Source of the DNA: Thysanoteuthis rhombus | Taxonomy: Eukaryota; Mollusca; Cephalopoda; Oegopsida; Thysanoteuthidae | Direction: 5' to 3' | NCBI GenBank assembly: GCA_963457665.1 | Contig: OY735227.1 | Coordinates: 45,063,959 to 45,127,958 of the forward strand | DNA: 64,000 nt | Shown: positions 42,960 to 54,205 of the stretch, one piece after another | Layout of the letters: each line of letters opens with the position of its first letter | Position numbering within the stretch: the stretch's first letter is position 1 | Translations under genes and position numbers: made by a program | Notes under the pieces: model-generated | The model's input: the letters and a program-made list of their open reading frames with translations, nothing else | Database searches by the model: none | Told to the model about the DNA's origin: nothing

Positions 42960-45110
42960 GATGTCTTGACTTTGGCTTTCCATTGTGACAACAACATGGA
43001 ACGATGTGACCATAATATGATCGAAATTGATTTGAAATATATAGCCTTAAAAGAAAAATGGAAGCTAAAATATTACAGTTATGGAAATGCAAACTATGAT
43101 TGTATGAATTAATTCTTCTGAAAGTGCAAAAGATTAGATCTTTGTGGTAAAGATGATGTCCAAGAAATGTGGGAATAACCTTCTTAGAAGTATTCAATGA
43201 AAGAGTTAGAAAGTTTGACGCAATTAAAACTAGACATGAAAAAGTTTCTATAAAACCACTGGAAGTGGAATAAAGATAAATGCAAAGTGAAGAAGAATAA
43301 ACTGAAAAGGTGGAACAAATTCCAAGAGACATAATTACATCAGGATTTTACAAAGCATAAGAATGCCTGGAGAGAAACATTGAGATTAGTCAGGGTTGCT
43401 AAAAAAAAAAAAACCTGAAAAGAAGAATTACAAAGAACATCGAACAACTAAATATGCCAAAAGTCTGTTGAAAGTGCAATCGACAGTCGGACAACTGACC
43501 GACTCGGAAGTGAAGGTAATCATTCATGATCAGATAACAGCTGACACTTTCAACAACTATTTCTGTTCAGTATTCACAAAAAAACAAAAAAATGCTTTCA
43601 CCCAAACGGATTTTCTATAGGAACAAGTATGAACTGCTTGAGAGAATTGATATCTCAGAGAGCAAAGCATAAAATAAATTGAAACTGAACCCATCCGAAG
43701 AACCAGATGTTGATTGTATAAATCTTGCTGTACTGAAAAAATGTGATTAACTCACTAAACCACAGACGTAATTGCTCAAGAAGAGCTCGAGTTCAGGTGT
43801 AGTGCTTACATTATAGAAATTTGCAAATGTATCACCAAATCAAAATATCTGGCTTCAAACTACTACCCTATCAGCTCGACATCTGTAGTATGCAGGTTAC
43901 TAGAATCATTAATAGTTGACAATATGAGAAACCATTTAAAGACAAATAAATCATTACTAGTCGTAGCATGGATTTGTTGAGAAAAAAAGTTGTCTGTCAA
44001 ATTTACTAACTTTCCAGGAAGATTAATTAATGACCAGGGCTACACAATACTTCAACTTCTCTGAAGCATTTGATTGAGTACCTCACCAAAGCTGATTTCT
44101 AAGGTTGGAGCTCATGGAATTAATGGCACCGTGTTGGTGAATTAAAGACCGGCTGTCTGGGAAAATGCAATGCGTGAGTGAATCATATTGGAGAAATGTA
44201 TCTAATGATGTGCCTCAGGGGTCCATTCTAAACCTTATATTATTCATAATACTTATAAACAACATCGACAATGGTATTGTGAGCAAGCTGTCAGAATTTG
44301 CTCCGAAAACCAAACTATTCAGAAGTATAGCAAGTGTGGACTGAGTTTTCATGCAATAGGATGATGTACAGAAGCTCCATAATTCGTGTATGGACTGGCA
44401 GCCATGATTCAACAAAGATAAATGCAAATGTCTGCAGATTAGGGAAAAAAAATGCTCATTATTGCTCTTTCATTAGAGACCACAGAAGAGAAATTCAATC
44501 AATGAAAAAAGACTTGGGAGTTCTGATCAATAAATCACTAAAACCAGAGGACTAAATAGAGTACATAGTAAAGTAGGCATGTAATATACTTAGTTGCATA
44601 AAGAGAATTTTCACAGATAAAAGTTTGTTTAACATGTTAAATCTTTTAAAAACATTAGTTTGACCAATTTTGAAATACTGTCAACAAGTATAGAGTCCAT
44701 ACATAATGAAAGACAAAGAAAATGAAAGACAAAGAAAATGGAAGAAGTTTAATGTTGGTTTACAAAAATGATAAATGGAATGAAAGGATTTCCATTGAAG
44801 TAAAGGATGCAGTAAATTTCATCTCTTTGGAAAGAAGAAGAGAAAGAGTTGACTTGATAGAGAGTTGGTAAGGGGCTGCACAGATGTGGTACCTGAAAAG
44901 TTCTTCTTATCTAATAGAAATAAGAAATGTATCAGGTACAGAAAAAACATTGTAAATTGAACTTAAGATGAGTTTTTTTTAGTCAACATGTTGTGAACTC
45001 TTGGAATAGATTCAGTGGAGAGACAGTTGCCACTACATTCATTGAAAGTTTGAAATTTGAAATTCAGCCGATGTTTGAAAAAATTTAGAGGAGATGAGCA
45101 TGGGCCTGGA
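42960..45110 (+). pseudogene. CR1-type LINE remnant (end of endonuclease to reverse transcriptase C-terminus)
   Basis: The copy begins in the endonuclease tail (CDHNMIEIDL). Reverse transcriptase blocks follow in shifting frames: YYPISSTSVVCRLLESLIV, then HGFVEKKSCLSNL, FSEAFD and VPHQS (motif A region), GVPQGSILN-like (motif B), then FIILINNIDNGIVSKLSEF (leading into motif C), where the FADDTK catalytic motif reads FAPKTK, having lost both Asp. The C-terminal part reads INGMKGFPLK, SLERRRERVDLIESW, and FSQHVVNSWNRFSGETVATT then FIESLKFEIQ, the usual CR1 ending. It is 5' truncated with many stops. An AAGACAAAGAAAATGAA stretch is duplicated at 44710-44740. Confidence 0.85.
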
Positions 45111-46134
45111 GTCCCCCCCCTCCCCGTTCCATATCAATATCTGGTATGGTATCCTGAGTTGAAAGTAGAGTTAGAGATAACCTGGTCACATAATTACTCC
45201 ATCTATTCAGAGTAGCAAATTATATTTAGAACCAGATAAAAAGAGATGTTTTTGATCTGACATTTTTAAAGAAAAATTGGATGTCTTGCCTGAAGTAAAA
45301 GACATCAAAAGAATCACAATTCAATTAAGTCTCTAAATCCCCCAGAAATGTCTTTAAAAAATTTTCTTTAAATCACCACTGACATTTTCTGTAACCAGAA
45401 ACTTTTCAGATTCCCAAAATGCAGCAAAAAAAATCAGAAAGTTTGAAATAATTCAATCCAGGATGAAAAGTCTGGATAGGAACTTTCCCAAGGGCACAAT
45501 TTGATGAGACACAATCACTTACACAGCATGTTCATTTAAAGTTTCATTACTGAAGAGGTATAGATGGCATAAGAATTGCCAGTACAAAGAATAAAATTGA
45601 TGGACAGAGTTCAAACTTAGGCAGAGACAGTTTGAACTCACTAAAGCACTTGGAAAAGGCAGGGATCCATCTAACCTACCCTTAGAGTGGGCTCTTTAGC
45701 TATGACAATCACTCAAGGAGACAGAAAACTGTTTCAAACCAGTGAGTGAATCCACTCAAAGCTAGATGCCAACTTTGACTTCATTACAGCTGCTTCTGCA
45801 GCCAAGTAAATGTCAAATACATACTCTGTTTTCTTTGGACTATATCAGCAAGACCAAGAGGTGGATTCTGTCAACTGGGCATCCAGGGAACTCTCTAGGT
45901 TTTGCCCTGTTTTGAACCCTGGAGAAGTCAGTCCAGAGCAGTTCCATCATCTACTAAGATAGAAGAATCTTTTCTATCTAAATGCAGAAATAGTTCAATT
46001 GTTAAGAACAAAACTGAGAGAAGCTTTTTGAACTAAGATAATGTTTTCAAACGGTGTATTTTTTCCACACATCATGTCAATACACCAATTCCAAGGGATG
46101 CCACTATGAGAAAACAATCATCACATCTATCAAA
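45111..46134. other. Non-coding DNA, nothing recognised
   Basis: A C-run at 45114-45121 may belong to the LINE 3' end. The more GC-balanced stretch 45500-45960 has no open frame or match I recognise. Confidence 0.4.
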
Positions 46135-46630
46135 AAAGGTTTCTTCAATCTTTGAGCTGGTCCAGCTGGCTAGCTATGTATCACACGTACAAGCCACACT
46201 GATGGAGCTAGAGTGCTGAAAATTTCAATACTTACTATTTAATATGTCTAAAGATCTGAAAATTTTTTTCTATGTTCTGGTTTTTAGGTTTTTCAAATGC
46301 CCTCCAATACATTTTTGTTAGAGGGTCAATTTGCAATGTAAATTCATCCTGAATTGGTTCCTACTTTGAGCCCATCTGTGTTCACTGTTTTTAGCAAGGA
46401 GAGGGATCAATTTGCAATAAAAATTCATGCTGAATTGGTCCCTACTTGGTGCCCAGCTGTGGTCACTCAGAGTTTTTTTTTGAAAATTCAGACTTTTTAG
46501 TGATCAACAAAAGCCTGAAGAAGTATTCTATCCATTGATCACCCCTTTTTACACTTTTCTAATTGATCACCCCTAAAGACATTGGTTACATGACAGTTTC
46601 TTTAAAGTGACTAACCAGGCCAGTTTGATA
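46135..46630 (-). repeat. R1, copy 7 (full length, with an internal duplication)
   Basis: It runs from GGTTTCTTCAATCTTTGAGC to AAGTGACTAACCAGGCCAGT. An internal segment of about 85-90 bp is duplicated: GGGTCAATTTGCAATGTAAA..TTGGTTCCTACTTTGAGC and GGATCAATTTGCAATAAAAA..TTGGTCCCTACTTGGTGC. The 3' block GACATTGGTTACATGACAG is well preserved. Confidence 0.75.
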
Positions 46631-47149
46631 TAATGTTCAACATGCCTGAAAAATTGGAAAATCATGCTGTTTGGACAAGACAGCAGTAAGCAAAATAGAA
46701 AAAAGTCTACATCCTATTTTATAAATGGAAATTTGATAAATATTTCTATGGTCATTTTAAACACCAAATATGGAAGATAAATCGTTGTTTAAAATTATCA
46801 AAAATGAAAAGCATACCAGTCTAAAATATTGATTTTCAGATACCTACTTCATATGATTGAATAAGGAATTATCACCGTTAATACGAAACTGCATGAAGGT
46901 ACACCGATCTATTTCTAACTCGCTGTTCATGCCAGTCTATTTTTTATTCGTATGTATACCAACCCACTGATACGAGGAATAAACACTGTGTTAGAGCAAG
47001 CTAGATAAGTCACATGCAGTTATTCAGCTTGTCAAATCATTATCAACATTCAGTCAACAACAAATGCATCCAGATTTTATAAATCTGAAATGAATTAAAA
47101 ACACTATGATATCTATAGTATACACAATAATGAAAAATGCTTCATTAAA

Positions 47150-47690
47150 GAAATATGACCACTTTGAATTTCTATTATCGTCAAACCCCTGTCCAAACCT
47201 AGAGTTGACTTTGTTTTCAACAAAAACAACAATCCTCACCCCACAAAAATTAACATTCCCCAACCATAATTTGAAATCACAACCAACTGATTAATAGTCA
47301 TGTCCTCAAACCGACTGAGCTATATTAATAAATCTCACATAGTTATGTTAGGACTACAAGGTCTTATTTCATTCTGATGAATAAATACATCTATAAAATC
47401 ATCATTTCACTACTGTGATTTGAAATCACGACCAATTGAGGGGTAGCCGGCTCTCTTACCAACTGAGCCAAACTGACAACTTATATGTCTACAAAATTTA
47501 TCAATCAGTCACGCAAGGGCTCATGCTATTCAAATATATAAATACATTCATACTAAAAAAATATATTTTATTGATTTCTTATTTATTGTATATACAATAA
47601 AAAAGTGGCAGAAGTCATCTTCAGTCAGGATAGATGTAGGGGTGGGGTTTGACCCTGCAGTAACCAGACTACATCTTGTTATCATCATCA
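47150..47690 (-). repeat. S1 SINE, copy 3, with two tRNA-like heads
   Basis: On the minus strand: a leader at 47690-47590 (CTGCAGGGTCAAACCCCACC, CTGACTGAAGATGACTTCTG); a first head at about 47490-47400 (TTTGGCTCAGTTGGTAAGAG, GGTCGTGATTTCAAATCACA); a second head at about 47335-47250 (ATAGCTCAGTCGGTTTGAGG, TTGGTTGTGATTTCAAATTA); and the body ending GTCAACTCTAGGTTTGGACA near 47195. Both heads keep TTGGTCGTG or TTGGTTGTG, consistent with tRNA-Met. Confidence 0.7.
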
Positions 47691-47744
47691 TGGAATTAGT
47701 GTGGCCCTTCAAATAGCCCCTTCAACATACCATCCAAGTGGGCT

Positions 47745-47990
47745 ACAAATACTTCTCTCTTTGCTCTTCTGTGTGTGTGTGTGTGTGTGTGTGTATCTGT
47801 GTTTACGTGTCTTTTTGAAAATTTGTATGAGTACACCAGTAGGTACCGTCTGAAGGAAATTTTTTTCTTCTTTTGGGTTTTTATGGTCATTTTGGACCGA
47901 CAATGTCCAAATCTTGTGCCAGTATTTTTAGATAAAAGATCTTTTCTTTTTTTAGATGATTTATGCAAGGTGCAGATATATCAACAATTG
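47745..47990 (-). repeat. R2, copy 7
   Basis: On the plus strand it appears inverted: a (TG)n run at 47771-47794, TTTGTATGAGTACACCAGTA, TTTTGGACCGACAATGTCCA, AATCTTGTGCCAGTATTTTT, TAGATAAAAGATCTTTTCTT. Confidence 0.65.
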
Positions 47991-49136
47991 CTAATGTTTG
48001 CTTTTTTCTTACCCAGAGTTTATACTTTGTTTCAAATTCATGCTGTGAATCAATAGATATAGAATGACACAATGGGAAGTTGGGTTAAAAAGCAACTGAA
48101 ATTAAGATGAAGCAATTACTACTCAAAAATCGATATTGATGGTGGAGTCTGTTTTTGTTAACTTCCTTTCCTCTTGTTTCTATCCTTCATTACAGGCTAT
48201 CAAATATAAACAATTTCTTTTTATCCAGTCAAATGTGTGTTGAATGGATCCAACAATCTATGTGCATGGATATTCATGGACAAATATCAAAGACTGGAAA
48301 CCTTTCACATATTTTCATTGTATACTTATTTACTTAGACAAGTGTCCTTATCTTTGTTGTTATAGCCACAATGTTTCAGGTTGTTGTGTCAGCCATGGTT
48401 GGTAACGGATGCCTTTATTCTATTAATGGGGGTAAATTGTTCTCATTCCACTGTCCATACCAGAGGATATCTTATACCCAATTATTCCTCCTGGTTAATT
48501 CATCTTCTATGTTGCTTGTCTGCCTTTGCCAATGAACCAGAAAACATAACCTTCTGCACTACCCAATCCAGGTATTGAACTTACAACCACTGGGAAGGTA
48601 ATTAGATATGCTCAACCAACACTTCCATTAACCAAGCCGGTAATGACAAACTTTTTGTTTTTTTAATAATCCTACTATCAGAGTGTCACTGTCATGTACA
48701 CAAGTATTTTAGTTCAAGTTGTAGACTTATAGATAAGCAGCCTATTGTACAAATATATTTAGTAGGAGTTTTATGAAATATAACATTTCTGCATGTTTGA
48801 CTGGAGGACAAAATCAAACGATATATTCATATTTATGGCCAATGGCACTTAGCCTGTGGCAGCTGCAATGATGAGTTGATAATTTGTTAATTGGTGAACA
48901 ACTTTCAACGTATGGGTTGTAATATAAAATGCTGTATCTTTAGATATCACGGAAAAATACAATTTTTTGTGTTTAATACAAGAAACTTTTAAAATGCTTT
49001 GTCAGTTTATTGAACAACTCATATTGCAAGGAGATATTTTTTAATCCATAACATGTCACCTAAAACCCTGCAGTGGGTCACTGCTGACAGACGAGTCAAA
49101 AGTTTGCAATCATTCCACTAGGCTATGTGTACCCCA
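47991..49136. other. Non-coding DNA, nothing recognised
   Basis: GTTAAAAAGCAACTGAAATT then AAGATGAAGCAATTACTACT at 48085-48125 resembles 51888-51930 and 61040-61070, so a small dispersed repeat may exist. No coding signal was found. Confidence 0.4.
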
Positions 49137-49634
49137 AGGGGATCTGCTGGTGGGAACTCCCTTAAGGGGATCTGGTGGTGGAAACTCCCTTAAGGGGATC
49201 TGGCGGTGGAAACTCCCTTAGGGGGATCTGGTGGTGGAAACTCCCTTAAGGGGATCTGGCGGTGGAAACTCCCTTAAGGGGATCTGGCGGTGGAAACTCC
49301 CTTAAGGGGATCTGGCGGTGGAAACTCCCTAAAGGGGATCTGGTGGTGGAAACTCCCTTAAGGGGATCTGGCGGTGGAAACTCCCTTAGGGGGATCTGGT
49401 GGTGGAAACTCCCTTAAGGGGATCTGGTGGTGGAAACTCCCTAAAGGGGATCTGGTGGTGGGAACTCCCCAAAGGGGATCTGGTGGTGGAAACTCCCTTA
49501 AGGGGATCTGGCGGTGGAAACTCCCCAAAGGGGATCTGGCGGTGGGAACTCCCTTAAGGGGATCTGGTGGTGGAAACTCCCCAAAGGGGATCTAGTGGTG
49601 GAAACTCCCTAAAGGGGATCTGGTGGTGGAAATT
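49137..49634. repeat. 28-bp GC-rich minisatellite, 18 units
   Basis: The unit is GGGGATCTGG(T/C)GGTGG followed by AAACTCCCTTAA. I count 18 GGATCT starts with a constant 28-bp period. Variation is concentrated at a few sites: T/C in TGGYGG, TTAA/TAAA/CAAA/TTAG at the unit end, and AAACTCC/GAACTCC. Because 28 is not a multiple of three, the open frame across it cycles through all three phases and is not a gene. Confidence 0.97.
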
Positions 49635-49849
49635 CTGAACCTTGAACCTAACATCGCTTGTCAGTGTCTTCAACTGAACCTGAGTAAAAGACTTCTTGCA
49701 CAAACCGATTTTTTAGTCTTGAGCATCATTTCCTACAATAGACACCTGAAGAAGGCTGGAGGGTGAAACAGCGAAAACGTTACTGCAACAACCAAGATGA
49801 GGACACTAGTTCAAGGATAATGATAGTTCCTCATCTTGGAAATCAAATA

Positions 49850-50490
49850 AAACTTTTGTCCAACTCCAAAACTGGAGTTGATTTTATTTTTTCTATCATA
49901 ACAAGACCAATCCTCACCAAAATTAAAATTGAAAACCGATATGTTAAATCAACATCTCATATCATGACCAGCAGATAGCCAGGAGGCTGTCTAACTGAAT
50001 GAGCTAAATTGACAATTTTTAGATATTGATGAAAATGTATAGTACAGATAGACAGGGGTTTATTTCATTCTGATAAATAAATACAATTACATAAAAAATA
50101 TTCATTTTCTTCATTCTATATATGCTATGCCAAAACACTGAAATCGCTTATTTGGCAAAATCTACTTGCTTTTTGTGAAAAAAATTTGATTCTTCGCACA
50201 TGAAATTTTGATTTTATAAAAAAAAAAAAATATCCTTGTTTTGATGAAATAAACTTTTGATCAATTTTAAAATTAAAAAAATGCATCCAGTTATTTTCTG
50301 TTAAAGAATTTGATTTCACAAACTTTAGATTGTAAAAAAGATAGTTGTTTTATACCCTTGTTTTGATTAAATATACTTATGATCAAATGAAAATTTTACC
50401 TATTCAGTATAACATATACAGAAGTTGCGGTAATCATCTTCAGTCAGAATAGAAAGAAATGTAGTTGAACCCTGCAGCAGTTGGGCTTGT
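49850..50490 (-). repeat. S1 SINE, copy 4, split by an R3 MITE
   Basis: On the minus strand the leader is at 50490-50417 (CCTGCAGCAG-like, TCTGACTGAAGATGATTACC, GCAACTTCTG). The SINE then resumes at 50125 and continues through AATGAAATAAACCCC, TTTAGCTCATTCAGTTAGAC and the body AATCAACTCCAGTTTTGGAG to about 49850. The intervening 50126-50416 is an R3 MITE. Copies 1 and 3 are uninterrupted at the matching point. Confidence 0.7.
50126..50416. mobile_element. R3 MITE, copy 2, inserted in an S1 SINE
   Basis: The left end is TATGCCAAAACACTGAAATC. The reverse complement of the right end is TATGTTATACTGAATAGG then TAAAATTTT. Interior words match copy 1: TTGTTTTGAT.AAATA, AACTTTTGATCAA, ATAGTTGTTTTATACCC. 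TA dinucleotides flank both ends. Confidence 0.7.
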
Positions 50491-52797
50491 TACTTATCTG
50501 TTTGATAACAAAGATGCTTATTTCGATCATTACAAGAGATCTGAATAACAGGCAAACCAAGCGTAACTATTTTATTGATTGTCATTCCTGCATATCACAA
50601 GCAAAACAAAAATCTCAAAGCAAAAAACCAGCTAGACAAAAATTTTACTTTGTAAGATTAATCGAAATCGAATTCACTGGAGTCGGAATAGCTTTTAAAA
50701 GGATTAGAAAATAAATCAGTCTAAGGGAAATTCATTTACATCCATTTTTAAATTAGAAAAAAAATGTGGATGGATGCTGACACTCATGTATAAAATCATA
50801 TTCGTCTGACATAACATGTTTCAAGATGGTGTTTCACAATAATGGCTAAGTTGATACAGAATATTAATGATTATCGACAGACTAACTCAGCACAAGATGT
50901 AATGATTTTATTTCTATTTCTTAAATAATCCATGGTGACCTAATCTTTGCTTTTAGCGATTGTCCATTTTTACAAGGCTGAGATTGCTAGCTTGATTCAT
51001 AAAATGGACTACCAAAAGAGCTCCAGCTTCCCGGAGATTCATTATCAATAGTTTGATCTGCCATATTGAATGGTTGCACCATTTACTATAATTAATAAGA
51101 TAGTTGTCATTTCTTATATCAGGGTTATACTGGACAATGTATAATACCAGCTATGATGTTCAAATGTGAAAAGTAGAAACTAATTAAATCACTTGAAAAC
51201 CCAAAACAACACCTAATGCAATAAAAATAGCAAGGTTCAACATGGATCAGGGAACAGATGAAAGTAAGATATATCATAGAAATAATTAAGGGATAAAAAT
51301 GGATATGGGCTGTATACATATCAAGAAGGAATAATAACAGATGGTGTAAAAGGTAACGAGCTTGGTGCCCTAAAAATAGCAAAAGCAGGAGGAGAGGACC
51401 TGACAAGATGGAGAGATAAGATAGAAAGGTTTGCCGGTTAGATATGTGGCCAACTAAAAGATATTTTGGCACTAGTTTGTAAAAGCACTATACAAGAAAA
51501 ATAGCCAAAAATAAAAGAATGGCTCAAAAACACCAAAAAGATGCCAAAAATAACCAGTTCAAAAACTTCCGCACTTATTTAGCAATTTTTGCACAACCAA
51601 AAGAAGGAACTCATATCTTATTAGTCAAAGATGGAATTCAATCTGAAGATAGAGATTTACCATCTATATTCTTTGTGTCCAAAGTCCAAGATCTATTCAC
51701 CAAATCCTGACCCATAAAACACAAATGTTTGCAGAATTCTTTGTATGAGAAAATTTTTGAAAATGAGAAATTTTTCAAGTTGAAATTACAGCACAAGCTG
51801 TATTGTAGAGCAAATATTTGTAACAAAGACACAAGATGGAATTCTTTATTAGTATAACAAATTTTTACAAACTAAACTCAGTTGCGATAAAAAGCAACCA
51901 CAGTTAAGATGAAGGCAAATAGTAGCAAAAATTGATAAAACTGATTTATAATATTTTATCCATCAAAATAGTTGAAAAGATAAAATGGAATTCTTTGTTG
52001 GACAAAAATTTTTTGTCAATTAAAAAATGAGAACTTTTCCATCTTGAAATCAAGAAACAAACTATACTGAACATGTTGCTAAAATAGATAAACCTATTAA
52101 CAAAGTTATCTGCAGGATACCATTTTCTGCTTTGCACCACTGGAATTCTGCTGCGGATCACTGGACATTGTCTATGGATCCAAGTTTTGCAAACACTGTT
52201 ATAAACTAATGAAAATCCGATCTGAATTGTGAGTTTCAATAAAAAAAACTAAAAGTCACAGTTATTGATAAAAAGGTCACGGCCCAGTCTTCGATATATA
52301 AAAATGGCTCTTATAATGTCCATTGAATAAGATAAATTCAAAATTTTGTTGATGATGTCAAATGAAGTCAGCATAATTTCATTAAACAAGCCAGGTAGAC
52401 ATAATAAAAGTAAGAAATATAAATTTCAAGAAGTTTTATCGTTCACAAGAGAGAAATCTGATTCCTTTGATAATATCATTTACTCTCAATGGAGAATCTA
52501 ATTGGATATTATGGTTGTTTTGATTTACCAATGAAAGAAAAGTTCAAGACATACATTAAAAGGTATGCTTGAGAAAAATCAAAAGTATAATTCAAAGAAG
52601 GAGAATTTCAATCTGTGACACCGAGTTGTAAAGAAGCATTTCATCTTTTGAAAAGAAAACCAAGAAAAAGAAATCATAAATTCAAAATAATTTCAAGCCT
52701 TTATTTTATCATTTTTGAGTCATTATTTAGCATTTCATCAAAAAAAAAATTGTAAAAATATACCACATACACAGCTTAAGTTATTTGATACATTTGC
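50491..52797. other. AT-rich non-coding DNA with a weak internal duplication
   Basis: Segments near 51735-51790 and 51985-52060 look like diverged copies (GGAATTCTTT.TTG, GAGAAATTTTTCAAGTTGAA against GAGAACTTTTCCATCTTGAA), about 245 bp apart. Short frames at 51125-51472 (minus) and 51519-51710 (plus) have no recognisable domain. Confidence 0.4.
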
Positions 52798-53248
52798 TAT
52801 GCAGTATCATTGAAATTGCCCGATTTGCAAAGTTTCTGCTTTTTTACGAAAAATAAATACATGATTTTGATTTAATCATAACAAAACAAGGATATAAAAA
52901 AACTATCTTTTTGAAAGCAAGTGAAATCAAAGTTTATTTCTTTCCACAAAAGTTTTGACATTTTACAAAAAATAAATAAACATGTAGTTTTAATTCAATT
53001 GATACAAAAACATATATTTTTTAAATCTAAGTACAAAATTAAACTCTTTTGCAAAAATAAGTAAATACGTAGTTTTAATTCAAACAAAAGTTTATTTGAT
53101 CAAACGTTTATCAAATCAAAACAAATATGTAAAACAACTATTTTTTACAATAAAAAGTTTATGAAATCAAAGTGAACTCAAACTTTTTTTACAAAAAATA
53201 AGTAAAATTAGCCAACAAGGCAAATTCACCGAATCACCATAATACATA
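52798..53248. mobile_element. R3 MITE, copy 3 (longest)
   Basis: The left end is TATGCAGTATCATTGAAATT then GCC. The reverse complement of the right end is TATGTATTATGGTGATTCGG then TGAATTTGCC. The interior has several rounds of TTTTACAAAAAATAA.TAAA, GTAGTTTTAATTCAA, AAACAACTATTTTTTACAA and AAAGTTTATGAAATCAAAG, so the R3 interior is itself a degenerate tandem repeat and copy length varies with unit number. Confidence 0.7.
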
Positions 53249-53777
53249 CAATTCTTCAAGATAGAAGCAATGGCTATTGATCAACCAAAAGGTACATCTT
53301 GTATATACAATTACCGGATCATTTATCAGGGTAAGCTTGGGACGGAAACTGACCCAGAATCCCAGATTCTCAGTTTTCTGAACGAAGGCATAATAATATG
53401 TACTTGAAATATGAAGTAAATGAAGCAAATTAAGGAACCAAATTGTATTTAACAGATCCAAATTAATCCACTTCTAAATTACAATCTCTTTAATTGTTAT
53501 AAATCCTCTTAATCTATAATTGTCTCTTTGCAATGTCACTGCGAACTCACAACCATCAGGTTGGTTAGGAGATATGCTTGACCAATGCTTTTGTCCATTA
53601 GACCGGGTTTCCCTTGGGATAATCCAGAGGTGGAAATTGAGTGGAAGAGGCAGACAAGCAACATCACAAGGACGAATTAACAAAGAAGAATCAATTGATA
53701 TGAGACATCCCCTCCCCCTCCAGGCATGAACAGCAGAATGTAAACAATTGACTCAACAACAACAACAACAACAGAAA
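53249..53777. other. Non-coding DNA, nothing recognised
   Basis: At 53515-53600 the minus strand has tRNA-like words (GTTGTGAGTTCGCAGTGACA), possibly a SINE head. A short (AAC)n lies at 53752-53773. Confidence 0.4.
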
Positions 53778-54205
53778 CAGTTCTGGTTAGTCATTCAAAA
53801 GAAACTGTCACATGACAAATGTCTTTTGACAGCATGCAATGTTGGAAATGATCAATCAAAAAAAAAAAGAGAGGATGATTGATGAATTAATTACGTTTCT
53901 TGCTTTCTGTTAGGCTCTGAGAAAGCCCTAGTTTTCAAAAAATGAAGTGTGAATGCTGCTGGACACAAACTTGGGATCAATTTAGCATAAAATTACATTG
54001 CAATTGACCCCCCCCCATTAAAAACATATTAAGGAAAGGGAATTTAAAAGTAAAAAAATGCTTTTTTTGTAAGCCTAAGGAATATATGTTTGAATTTACA
54101 GCCCTCTAACTCCATTGGTGCAGCTTGTATGCATCATTCCAGCTGAACCAATTCAAAAACTGAAGAAACCTATGTTGACAGTTTTGATCGTGGGTCTCTA
54201 ATATG
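53778..54205 (+). repeat. R1, copy 8 (full length, reference copy)
   Basis: The complete order is: CTGGTTAGTCATTCAAAAGA, AACTGTCACATGACAAATG, TCTTTTGACAGCATGCAATG, GATGATTGATGAATTAATTA, GCTGCTGGACACAAACTTGG, GATCAATTTAGCATAAAATT, GCAATTGACCCCCCCCC, an A-rich segment, GCCCTCTAACTCCATTGGTG, CAGCTTGTATGCAT, AACTGAAGAAACCTATGTTG, ACAGTTTTGATCGTGGGTCT. There is no obvious inverted terminal repeat, no A/B-box pair, and no open frame. Confidence 0.75.

Noticed and set aside
42960-45110. Intact reverse transcriptase gene
   Set aside because: Multiple frame shifts and stops, and the catalytic Asp pair of the FADD motif is lost.
49374-49595. Gly/Trp-rich 73-codon frame
   Set aside because: It lies wholly inside the 28-bp minisatellite. 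The period forces the frame through all three phases.
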